Positions 26,548 through 34,544 of a DNA stretch of 64,000 nucleotides are shown piece after piece. The notes below the pieces were generated by a model. The model was not told the origin of the DNA, did not search any database, and saw nothing but the letters and a program-made list of their open reading frames with translations. Both the position numbers and the translations under genes were made by a program. The DNA comes from Paenibacillus endoradicis (GTDB lineage Bacteria; Bacillota; Bacilli; Paenibacillales; Paenibacillaceae): positions 124,001 through 188,000 of the forward strand of contig NZ_JANQBB010000009.1 in NCBI RefSeq assembly GCF_024721975.1. The letters are read 5' to 3'. Numbering within the stretch: position 1 is the stretch's first letter; each line of letters starts with the position of its first letter.

Positions 26548-27636
26548 CTACACATAATCTCCAGGTGCCGTTTTACTACTCATCGCCACTCCAAAATCTG
26601 TATAGATTCGCTGACTAAGATTATTTCCTCTGTCCTCTGCAACATGGTACGCAAGCACTTGGAACGGTATGACAAGAATAAGCGGCGCCATCCATTCGTT
26701 AATATCGAGATCTAATCCAATCGTACGAGCATCGCTCGAGGCTTCAAGCTGGATACCATACGTATAAGGAGTGTACTTACTTTCATATTGCTTTAATCGT
26801 ATCATGCGATCTCGAACTTTACTTTCCGTCTCAATAAAGAAAATACGATGCTCTTTATTAACTTCCAAATATGGACCATGCATAAATGCTTCTAGCTCTA
26901 TACCTCTTGTTGGTACACGAACCGTCTCAATAAATTTCGTTTCAAACTCATTTACCGTTCCAACAGAAGGTCCATATCCTATAGCTGTAAACTTTGACGC
27001 TACTAGAAGCTCGTCTTTAAACAGTTCGTAGAAACTCTCAGTCTTAGTAATAATACGATTAATAGAGCGGCATGCAAGGTTAAACTGATTCAACTGTCTC
27101 TGCACTTCATCCTCAGTAACCTTACCACTCAATTGACCTATTCGTAATCCCGTAAGCATCAAAGTTAACACCGTTGCCGTGAAACCTTTCGTGACATAGC
27201 CAACTCTCTCTTTCCCACAGCCTACATCTACCATAATATCTGCAACTTCAGACATGGCGCTTTGTACATCACTGGAAAAGGCTGCAATCGGAAGTCCACT
27301 TTCTTGTTTAATTCTCTCCAGTGCTCCGATAGTTGACGTAGATTGACCACTTTGAGAAACTCCGACAATATAATCAATATGATCTGACAATCGATCATAA
27401 TTGGTGAAATGGAATGGTTCTCTTACATCTAAAATCGCACCTGTCATTTTCTCAACATAATAACGAGCACTTTGAGCAGCGTTAATACTTGAGCCTGTTG
27501 CAAGCAATATCCAATGCTTTCTTCCAAGAGCCTGTCTAGCAATCTCATCTACATTACTTGGATATTGACTTAAAATATTTGTAGTCATTTGTTCCTGCTC
27601 GAGAATATATGACTTCATCGTTGGTTTGATCTCCAT
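26548..27636 (-). CDS. SIS-domain sugar isomerase/deaminase (GlmS C-terminal-like)
   Basis: A 362-residue protein with two SIS domains and no glutaminase domain. Motifs include ATGSSINAAQSARYYVE (about 46), VGVSQSGQSTST (about 92), the helix with VGYVTKGFTA, and a second-domain GYGPSVGTVNEFETKFIETV. This is the FrlB/AgaS-type family, which interconverts or deaminates amino- or keto-sugar phosphates. AAGGAGG lies six bases before the ATG. It is the last gene of the GH9-led operon, so it probably delivers the sugar phosphate to glycolysis. Exact substrate unknown. Confidence 0.85.
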   Translation of the reverse strand: MEIKPTMKSYILEQEQMTTNILSQYPSNVDEIARQALGRKHWILLATGSSINAAQSARYYVEKMTGAILDVREPFHFTNYDRLSDHIDYIVGVSQSGQSTSTIGALERIKQESGLPIAAFSSDVQSAMSEVADIMVDVGCGKERVGYVTKGFTATVLTLMLTGLRIGQLSGKVTEDEVQRQLNQFNLACRSINRIITKTESFYELFKDELLVASKFTAIGYGPSVGTVNEFETKFIETVRVPTRGIELEAFMHGPYLEVNKEHRIFFIETESKVRDRMIRLKQYESKYTPYTYGIQLEASSDARTIGLDLDINEWMAPLILVIPFQVLAYHVAEDRGNNLSQRIYTDFGVAMSSKTAPGDYV

Positions 27637-27693
27637 CCTGATCCTCCTTATCCATCTCGTTATATTTTTTGATGGAATTCATCTGTATATGAA

Positions 27694-28455
27694 CTACATG
27701 CAATGTGTTAGATTTTCTCGTGGGTCACCAGACAAATGACCTTCGCCTGACTGAATAATCATTTGCGGATCGGGAGCCATAAACCTTGCGGCATTTCGAA
27801 GCACTTTACGAATCTCCTCTTGATAATAGATTGGAAAAGTTTCATGACCTGGTGTGAATCCGAAAACTTTACCTCTTCCACGATCATAGAGAACTCCACT
27901 ACGGCAAACATCTCCGCCTTCCCACCATGCGATAAATAATAATTTATCTGGATCAGGAATGATCATAGGTTCTCCATACATTTCGTCCTTTGGAATTTCG
28001 ATACAATCAGTTATTCCTTGGCAAATAGGATGTCCTGGTGCTATGACCCATAGTCTTTCTTTCTCACCTTTAGGCATTGTACGAAAACGTCCCCATTCAC
28101 CCGCTTCGAACTCAATACCTAATAAACGTTGCCATGGTTTAGAGAACGTAGCAGAATGTAGAGCTACAAAGCCCATACCATCTTGTACAACACGTTTACA
28201 TACAGCATTAGCTACGCCATCATCTAATAAATTATTATCAATATGACTCCACCAAAATAGTACGTCTGTATTATTAAGTACCTCATCACTTAGTCCATGC
28301 AAGGGCATATCTTGAGTAGCTATCGTAACTTCAAATTCACTGTCTTCAAAAGCTTCTGCGATCGCTGTATGCATTCCGTCAGGATACACACTTTTTACAG
28401 GCTCGTATTTATCCTGATTATGCTCACAAAAAACGGTTACGCGAATTTTCCTCAC
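27694..28455 (-). CDS. ThuA-like trehalose-utilisation family protein
   Basis: A 253-residue class I amidotransferase-fold protein with FWWSHIDNN, GMGFVALHSATFSKPWQRLLG, WWEGGDVCRSGV and GRGKVFGFTPGHE. It starts at a GTG six bases after GGGGAG; the longer frame upstream overlaps the VOC gene and lacks a site. ThuA proteins act on keto-disaccharides or related sugars in sugar-catabolic operons, but their chemistry is poorly known. A second, distant ThuA-like gene lies in the same operon at 32894. Confidence 0.85.
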   Translation of the reverse strand: MRKIRVTVFCEHNQDKYEPVKSVYPDGMHTAIAEAFEDSEFEVTIATQDMPLHGLSDEVLNNTDVLFWWSHIDNNLLDDGVANAVCKRVVQDGMGFVALHSATFSKPWQRLLGIEFEAGEWGRFRTMPKGEKERLWVIAPGHPICQGITDCIEIPKDEMYGEPMIIPDPDKLLFIAWWEGGDVCRSGVLYDRGRGKVFGFTPGHETFPIYYQEEIRKVLRNAARFMAPDPQMIIQSGEGHLSGDPRENLTHCM

Positions 28456-28501
28456 TGTAAACTCCCCTTTTTTGATAATTAGGTAATTTATTTGATCAAT
28501 T

Positions 28502-28912
28502 CTACTGCTCCGAATCAAGCTCTTGAATAAACTCAATCTCTTCTCCATCAAATCCGATAACATAAGCAAAATACATATAAACAGGTTTTGGTTTTGCTTC
28601 CAAAATATCTGCATAAGTAGGTTCAAGCTTGGGCTTAGCACCAGCTGCAATTGCTCTTTGATAGCTTGCTTGAATATCGTTAGTCCGTATCGCTACATGT
28701 AACCAGCGCCCCATCGGAGGAGTCTCCTCTTGTCCACCTTCGAAAACTTCAATACAAGCGCCATCTCCCATATCCATCATATAAACTTGTTTATCGCGGC
28801 CCCACATATGCTTAATAGTAAAACCTAAACCCTCTTGGTAAAACTTTATTGTTTGATCAAAATTATAAGAGGTCATACCAATATGATGAACACTTGGTTT
28901 TGCATCTTTCAT
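28502..28912 (-). CDS. VOC (glyoxalase-like) family protein
   Basis: A 136-residue single vicinal-oxygen-chelate protein: VHHIGMTSYNFDQTIKFYQEGLGF, WLHVAIRTNDI and a late EIEFIQEL, giving a full His/Glu metal-ligand set. The ATG at 28912 follows AAAGGA by eleven bases; a TTG two codons earlier is the alternative. It lies between the ABC permease and ThuA genes, so it presumably acts on a sugar-derived intermediate (epimerase, isomerase or lyase); the reaction is not predictable. Confidence 0.82.
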   Translation of the reverse strand: MKDAKPSVHHIGMTSYNFDQTIKFYQEGLGFTIKHMWGRDKQVYMMDMGDGACIEVFEGGQEETPPMGRWLHVAIRTNDIQASYQRAIAAGAKPKLEPTYADILEAKPKPVYMYFAYVIGFDGEEIEFIQELDSEQ

Positions 28913-28920
28913 ATTCAATT

Positions 28921-29721
28921 CTATCCTTTCACTGCCCCTGCAACAGAGTTAATATAATTCTTTTGGAAGAAAACAAATACAATAATGATTGGAACGATAG
29001 AAATTATTGTTGCTGCAGCAATATAACCAAATTGGAAGTTAAATGCCCCTTTAAGATTATTTAGTGCTGCGGCGATAGGATATTTATCCGTATCGAGTAC
29101 AATGATTGGCCATAGGAAGTTATTCCATTTGTTAATAAAATCAAAAATAATAACAGTAGATACTGTAGGCATAATTTGAGGAACCATTATGCGATACCAG
29201 ATTTTTATTTCTGATGCACCATCGATTCTAGCTGCCTCGAGAACTTCATTCGAAACTGAGAAGTATGCTTGGCGAAACAGTATAATACTGAATACTGCCA
29301 CTGAACTTGGTATAATAACAGCCCAATAGCTTCCCATCATTCCAAGTGCACCTACTGTGATATAATTGACAATCAACCCTGCTGCAGCTGGAAGAATCTG
29401 CGTAACAAGCAAAATAGAAATGACCCACTTTTTTCCATAAAAATCAAATTTGGCAAGCGGATATGCACATAAGGATGCAAAAACTACATCTAGTAAAATA
29501 CCAAAGAAGGTCATATATAATGTATTCCATATATATTTGTGTAGCTGTAAAAATTCTACAACGCCCACATAGTTAGCAAAAGTTGGATTCTGAGGTATTA
29601 ATGCCATCTCATAAATGTTCTCATTACCTTTGAATGATGTACTAAGCATCCAAAAGAAAGGTCCGGCACATATTATGGCAACAATAATTAAGATGACATA
29701 TAAGAGCGCTTTTTTAGCCAT
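28921..29721 (-). CDS. Carbohydrate ABC transporter permease (MalG type)
   Basis: A 266-residue membrane protein with six predicted helices and the cytoplasmic EAA loop EAARIDGASEIKIWYRIMVP. The start at 29721 overlaps the previous permease by eight bases. It pairs with that permease and the binding protein at 30776. No ATPase gene lies in the locus, so a shared MsmX-like ATPase is presumably used, as is usual in Bacillales. Confidence 0.92.
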   Translation of the reverse strand: MAKKALLYVILIIVAIICAGPFFWMLSTSFKGNENIYEMALIPQNPTFANYVGVVEFLQLHKYIWNTLYMTFFGILLDVVFASLCAYPLAKFDFYGKKWVISILLVTQILPAAAGLIVNYITVGALGMMGSYWAVIIPSSVAVFSIILFRQAYFSVSNEVLEAARIDGASEIKIWYRIMVPQIMPTVSTVIIFDFINKWNNFLWPIIVLDTDKYPIAAALNNLKGAFNFQFGYIAAATIISIVPIIIVFVFFQKNYINSVAGAVKG

Positions 29722-30658
29722 TGTTCGATCCGCCCTTTCTACCATAAATAAAGATTAATAAACTGAAGAGCGTCGTAACAACACTCATAACTAATCCTGC
29801 TGCTGCAGAATAACCAAATTCAAAGGAACTGAACGCTTTGTTATAAGTATAGAGATTCATAACCATAGTTGCGCCATCTGGACCACCCTTTGTCATTGCA
29901 AATACGACATCGAACACACCAAGCGCTGATAGTACACTAAATAATGTACAGAACCAAATATACGGTTGTAGCATTGGAAGTGTAATCTTGAAGAACGCTA
30001 CACTTTTGCTCGCTCCATCTATCATTGCCGATTCATGTAATTCAGCCGGAACAGACTGTAGCCCAGCCAAATATAACATCATGTAATAACCAAGACCTTG
30101 CCAAATCGTAACAAACATAAGAGAAAATAACGCATATTTCGTATCAGCTAGAAAATATATAGGTGAGTTGATGAGCCCCATATCGAGTAACAAACTATTA
30201 ATTATTCCATCCTGATTGAAAATAAAACTCCACATAATAGAAATAGCAATCATAGATGTAATTACAGGTATATAATACATAACTCTAAAGAACACGATAC
30301 CTCGTAGCTTAGTGTTGACTACCACTGCCAATAAAATAGATAGAATTTGCAATACAGGCACACAAGCCACAAAAAGAGCAGAGTTTTTCATAGCAATCCA
30401 AAATTCTTCATCCTGGAAAGCGCGCTTAAAATTATCAAACCCCACATAATGTGTTTCACCTATCGCTGAATAGTCTGTGAAAGCAAGTGGTATGCTGTAT
30501 ACGATTGGATAAATAACAAATAATGCTACTAGAATTAACGCTGGAGCCATGAAAAGATAGGCAATAATACTAATTCGAAGTTTTTTATTCACTTTTTTCA
30601 CTGGCCTAACGTCATTCTTTGTGGGAATATGGCTTGAAGCGGCGCTAATACGTGCCAT
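29714..30658 (-). CDS. Carbohydrate ABC transporter permease (MalF type)
   Basis: A 314-residue permease. A cytoplasmic lead of about 30 residues precedes six membrane helices, with the EAA-like loop HESAMIDGASKSVAFFKITLP at about 210. AAGGAG lies nine bases before the ATG at 30658; the open frame extends 22 codons further without a site. It is separated from the binding-protein gene by a strong hairpin and overlaps the second permease gene. Confidence 0.92.
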   Translation of the reverse strand: MARISAASSHIPTKNDVRPVKKVNKKLRISIIAYLFMAPALILVALFVIYPIVYSIPLAFTDYSAIGETHYVGFDNFKRAFQDEEFWIAMKNSALFVACVPVLQILSILLAVVVNTKLRGIVFFRVMYYIPVITSMIAISIMWSFIFNQDGIINSLLLDMGLINSPIYFLADTKYALFSLMFVTIWQGLGYYMMLYLAGLQSVPAELHESAMIDGASKSVAFFKITLPMLQPYIWFCTLFSVLSALGVFDVVFAMTKGGPDGATMVMNLYTYNKAFSSFEFGYSAAAGLVMSVVTTLFSLLIFIYGRKGGSNNG

Positions 30659-30732
30659 ATGATTCATCTCCTTCATTGTGTAGTCCGCTACACTCATCGC
30701 TAGAATGAGGCAAACAAAGGACATTTAAAGAT

Positions 30733-30767
30733 GGAGCTGATAGACAGCTCTACAGTCTGTCAGCTCC
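30733..30767 (-). terminator. Intra-operon hairpin after the binding-protein gene
   Basis: GGAGCTGATAGACAG folds on a complementary arm ending in CAGCTCC, a stem of about 13 bp, without a good T-run. Hairpins here commonly protect the binding-protein mRNA or reduce read-through to the permeases, giving excess binding protein. Confidence 0.6.
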
Positions 30768-30775
30768 AAAACAAC

Positions 30776-32056
30776 TTATTTCAACAATTCATTTACTTTA
30801 GCTTCTACATCATTTAATACAGTTTGAGGATCTTTGTTAGCTTGCATAATAGATTCGAACATACCGTTGATTGTAGAAGTAACTTCACTTTCCTTCTCTA
30901 CGCCTAGACCCAAATCAAAACTTACCGCAGTAGCTTTAGCTGCCTCAGCACGCGCTTGACCAGACAACGTTTCTGTATCAGATGTGAAGAATGGATCTGC
31001 TGAAGCAGTTTGCGTTGTTGGCATAATAGCTGCTAGCTTTGCAAATTCCAATAAATATTTGTCACTTGCTACAAATGTCGCGAAGCGAATCGCTTCCTCT
31101 TGATGCTTAGATGCTTTAGGAATAGCTAGACTTTGCAGGGCACCTTGAGCAATACCAGCATTTCCAAGTAGCGGTGCTCGTACAGCAGTTTTACTAACAG
31201 AACCTGGTGCTTCATTTTCGATTCTTGTTACCGTTTGTGCTCCAAGGCTAATTAGTGCTAGCTTATCTTGTGCGTATAGCTTGATCATTTGATCCCAGCT
31301 ATTCCAATCCGTTTTAGGCATCCAACCTTCATCTACACCTTTTTTGATTTCAGTTAAAAGCTCTAGTGCCTCTGGTGTGTTAAATGCTGCTGATTTCTTG
31401 TCAGCACTTAATATTTCAATACCGTTACTGTATAGCACTTGTGCCATCTCGTTAGGGAAATATAGGAATGCCCCAGTGTTTTCTTTCATTTGTTTTGCCA
31501 TAGCAAGCATTTCTTTGTAGTTACTTGGTGGATTATCAAATCCAGCTTTTTGAATTAATTCTGTGTTATAAGTAGAGATCGGAGGAGTTACATACCAAGG
31601 AATACCGTACATTCCATCACCGATCATATTAGATTTTGTAAGACTTTCCAGATAAGGTGCTAGCTGTTCTGCACTTGCAGTTGTTTTCAGATCAACTAAA
31701 GCATCCTTCCCAGCCATACCTAACAATAGCGTTGTCCAAATGTTTACAACATCAGGTGCCTTGCTTCCAGCAATTTGAGCAACTAATTTAGATTGCATCG
31801 CATCGTACGGCAGATCTGTCCATTTGATCTTGATTCCTTCATTTTCACTTTCAAAATCTTTAATAATACCGTTAATATAATCTGTAAAGGTAGGTTGCAA
31901 TGATAGTGTCCAGAACTCTAGCGTCACCGTTTCTTTCTTACCACCTTGAGTATTACCATTGTCTTTATTTCCAGTAGCTGATTGTGAAGATGATCCACAT
32001 GCTGTCAATACAAAAAGTAAGGTAAATGTCATTAAAATAGCTAATGTTTTCTTCAT
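30776..32056 (-). CDS. Extracellular sugar-binding lipoprotein
   Basis: A 426-residue family 1 solute-binding protein. The lipoprotein signal ends in LTAC at residue 20, followed by a Ser/Gly/Asn linker. Typical features are TLEFWTLSLQPTF, IPWYVTPPISTYNTELI, and a QGALQSLAIPKASKHQEEAIRFATF block. It is lipid-anchored on the outer face of the membrane and feeds the two permeases downstream. Substrate is presumably the oligosaccharide degraded by the cytosolic GH9 enzymes. Confidence 0.92.
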   Translation of the reverse strand: MKKTLAILMTFTLLFVLTACGSSSQSATGNKDNGNTQGGKKETVTLEFWTLSLQPTFTDYINGIIKDFESENEGIKIKWTDLPYDAMQSKLVAQIAGSKAPDVVNIWTTLLLGMAGKDALVDLKTTASAEQLAPYLESLTKSNMIGDGMYGIPWYVTPPISTYNTELIQKAGFDNPPSNYKEMLAMAKQMKENTGAFLYFPNEMAQVLYSNGIEILSADKKSAAFNTPEALELLTEIKKGVDEGWMPKTDWNSWDQMIKLYAQDKLALISLGAQTVTRIENEAPGSVSKTAVRAPLLGNAGIAQGALQSLAIPKASKHQEEAIRFATFVASDKYLLEFAKLAAIMPTTQTASADPFFTSDTETLSGQARAEAAKATAVSFDLGLGVEKESEVTSTINGMFESIMQANKDPQTVLNDVEAKVNELLK

Positions 32057-32090
32057 TTGCTTATTCCCCCTATTTGATATACATCAAAAG

Positions 32091-32897
32091 TTATTCTGTT
32101 TTTGAAAGCGGTGTCATTCTTTTCATTACAAGTTGTATACTTTTCAGATCTCGTTCAGCAACCTCTAATTTATTACCTAATGTTTCGGCTTCATTCTCAA
32201 TCGCAAGCCATTGACAATGCTCATTGTGGCAGTGATCGATAATACTTATCCATGGATTAAGATCAACTGGTGAGGCTACTGCCGTTTCAATCCCCCCTTC
32301 CAAACTATATGGCTTAGCATGTACAACCTTGATTCTTCCCGATGCTTCCTGTATAGCCTTTACAGGATCATAATGAGCCTCTAAGCAATTTCCAGTATCA
32401 AGCTCTAAGAAAATAGTTTTTTTCGTATGCTCAAGCAATATATTCCATGGCGTGATGCCATCGAAATCATCTTCAAACTCATGGGCATGGGTGTGGTAAC
32501 CCAATGTCATACCTTCTGCTTCAACTTGCTCTGCGATTTCATTCATTTTTTTGGCATGGGCTAGCCAAGTATCCTTATTATTTTCCTCCGCAGTATGCGC
32601 TACATTCCATGGCCCACCCAAGCATGGAATAATAATATTTGGATTGCCAAGCTCTTTGTGATACAAAAGTGTTTCAGCAATTGTATCAGACTGTAATAGT
32701 TTCCACTCAACATGCCAGCCGCATATTTCTAGTTCATTGACTTCCAGAAGGCGCTTTACTTCGACTGCTGACCATCTAGTCTCACCATAGAACTCGACAC
32801 CCTGATAGCCCATTTTTTTAATAGTTGAGAGCGTTTGTTCTAGATTTTTCTGAAGCTCTCCATATACGGTGTACATTGCTAGAGCTAATTTCATCAT
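32091..32897 (-). CDS. Sugar phosphate isomerase/epimerase (xylose-isomerase-like TIM barrel)
   Basis: A 268-residue AP-endonuclease-2-fold protein. It has MGYQGVEFYG, GYHTHAHEF and LELDTGNCLEAHYDP, which provide the metal-ligand Glu, His and Asp residues, and VVHAKPY. GAGGAG lies eight bases before the first of two adjacent ATGs. It overlaps the ThuA-like gene by four bases. Together these imply isomerisation or epimerisation of a sugar or 3-keto-sugar in the cytoplasm. Confidence 0.86.
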   Translation of the reverse strand: MMKLALAMYTVYGELQKNLEQTLSTIKKMGYQGVEFYGETRWSAVEVKRLLEVNELEICGWHVEWKLLQSDTIAETLLYHKELGNPNIIIPCLGGPWNVAHTAEENNKDTWLAHAKKMNEIAEQVEAEGMTLGYHTHAHEFEDDFDGITPWNILLEHTKKTIFLELDTGNCLEAHYDPVKAIQEASGRIKVVHAKPYSLEGGIETAVASPVDLNPWISIIDHCHNEHCQWLAIENEAETLGNKLEVAERDLKSIQLVMKRMTPLSKTE

Positions 32898-33541
32898 GCA
32901 TTAGTCTCCTCGCTCTGTGTTAACCAATTAATGGTGTTAGTTGCCAGTTTAAGCATTTCTGAATCATTCTGCATTTCAAGCGTATGACCTTGACTAATTG
33001 CTGCTACTTTACCAGAACCATATGCATGACACCAAACACTAGCAGCTGTAATATCAACTGAAGTTGCACATGCTAGAAGATTAGTTCTAGTAATATCAAT
33101 CTGACAAAAATAATGCTCATCTTTTTGTGTAAAAGGCTGTATTCCCTTCGTGATGGGATGCTCAACATTCAAAAGAGGAGTAACAGTAACTGGCGTTTGT
33201 TCAGGATGATGAACAAACCTACCCGAATTCAACTTCAAAAAGAACGGGCTCTGTTCGTCAATGAGCACAAGACCTGCATGATAGAACAGAATTCCCATGC
33301 CAGCCTCAACCTTTTTAATGACAAGTTCTTGCTCTTCAAATGAAATGTCTGCCTCTCCGTCAGGGCGACCATTCGTATACAGAATCGCAAGATCTGGACT
33401 TTTCTCCATCTCAATTAAATCTCGTAGACGTTCAGTCGTTGTAACTTCCCACTCTTCTGTGAATAGCTTTTGAATAGCAGGAGCAATCACTTCTTTCGGA
33501 TGATAGAAATCGTTCCATATAATTACAACTTGTTTTTTCAT
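32894..33541 (-). CDS. ThuA-like protein, second copy
   Basis: A 215-residue ThuA-type amidotransferase-fold protein with YTNGRPDGEADISFEE, GMGILFYHAGLVL, VEHPITKG and YGSGKVAAISQGHT. It is shorter than and only distantly like the copy at 27694. It lies between the ROK kinase and the isomerase/epimerase, and overlaps the latter. Reaction unknown. Confidence 0.78.
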   Translation of the reverse strand: MKKQVVIIWNDFYHPKEVIAPAIQKLFTEEWEVTTTERLRDLIEMEKSPDLAILYTNGRPDGEADISFEEQELVIKKVEAGMGILFYHAGLVLIDEQSPFFLKLNSGRFVHHPEQTPVTVTPLLNVEHPITKGIQPFTQKDEHYFCQIDITRTNLLACATSVDITAASVWCHAYGSGKVAAISQGHTLEMQNDSEMLKLATNTINWLTQSEETNA

Positions 33542-33569
33542 AGTGTATACACTCCTTTTAGCGCTACAA

Positions 33570-34541
33570 TTATTGAGATAACTGGTCTTGCTTCGTAAAA
33601 CCTACTGCTGCTGCACCGATTAAACCTACTACTGTTGGATCTAACTGAGATAACTGCACTCCTTTATGAACCGTTTTCATAACTCTAATGTGAAGTCGTT
33701 TCGGTAGTTCTCTACGCATCCAACTACTTCCCGCAACTCCTCCGCCTAATAGAACAAGTTCTGGATTCGTTACTCGTACTAGGTTAACAATAAGCTCTGA
33801 TGCTGCATCCACCGCATCATGCGCTATAAGAGTCGCAAGTGGATCACCTTCATCAGCAAGACCAAATATGTCTCTTGCATCAACAAAACCAAGGGCAGCG
33901 AGTTTGAGTAGTGGCGATTCTGGATATCTCTTACCGAGTAATTTAATTCTTCTATCCATCCCTCCACCTGATGCGAGCGCTTCTACACAACCAAAGCGTC
34001 CACAAACACAAGGCGTATTGCTTCGATAGTCTACCGATAAATGACCGACCTCACCTGAATCATTCTGGTATCCTCGAATTAAGCTGCCATCTGTAACAAA
34101 ACCAGCGGCAATACCTGTCCCGATATTTAGATAAATAAAATCTTTACTGCTTTGACCAAGCCCGAACCTTAACTCAGCTTGAGTGGCTGCCTTAACATCA
34201 TTATCGATGCCAACTGCCATCTGGAAGCGCTCCTCTAATATGCTAGTAATCGATATCGGATTTTTACGATCTGGATCAATCATGATCCATTTACCACTGC
34301 TTTGATCAACGAGCCCCACTATTCCTAAACCCATTACTTCAGGGTAGGGCTCAACAAACCCTACTGTAGAAATATAATCTTCTAATGAAAGCAGTATAAG
34401 CCTTAGCGCTTGCTCCTGATTTAGAAATCCTGAGGGATACTGCTTACTTCGCAGTATTACCCCCGATTTATTCACCTGACCAATTAGAAGTTTTGTTCCA
34501 CCAAGATCTACACCAAGTACCGTTCTTTCCAAATCATGCAC
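33570..34541 (-). CDS. ROK family sugar kinase
   Basis: A 323-residue ROK protein without an N-terminal helix-turn-helix, so a kinase rather than a repressor. ATP site LGVDLGGTKLLIGQV at the start, GIVGLVD, IDNDVKAA with the catalytic Asp (about 120), GIAAGF, and the zinc motif CVCGRFGCVEALASG (about 175). It starts 3 bp after the GH9 gene ends. It would phosphorylate the monosaccharide released by GH9 (glucose or an amino sugar) before the SIS enzyme acts. Confidence 0.9.
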   Translation of the reverse strand: MHDLERTVLGVDLGGTKLLIGQVNKSGVILRSKQYPSGFLNQEQALRLILLSLEDYISTVGFVEPYPEVMGLGIVGLVDQSSGKWIMIDPDRKNPISITSILEERFQMAVGIDNDVKAATQAELRFGLGQSSKDFIYLNIGTGIAAGFVTDGSLIRGYQNDSGEVGHLSVDYRSNTPCVCGRFGCVEALASGGGMDRRIKLLGKRYPESPLLKLAALGFVDARDIFGLADEGDPLATLIAHDAVDAASELIVNLVRVTNPELVLLGGGVAGSSWMRRELPKRLHIRVMKTVHKGVQLSQLDPTVVGLIGAAAVGFTKQDQLSQ

Positions 34542-34544
34542 CGC

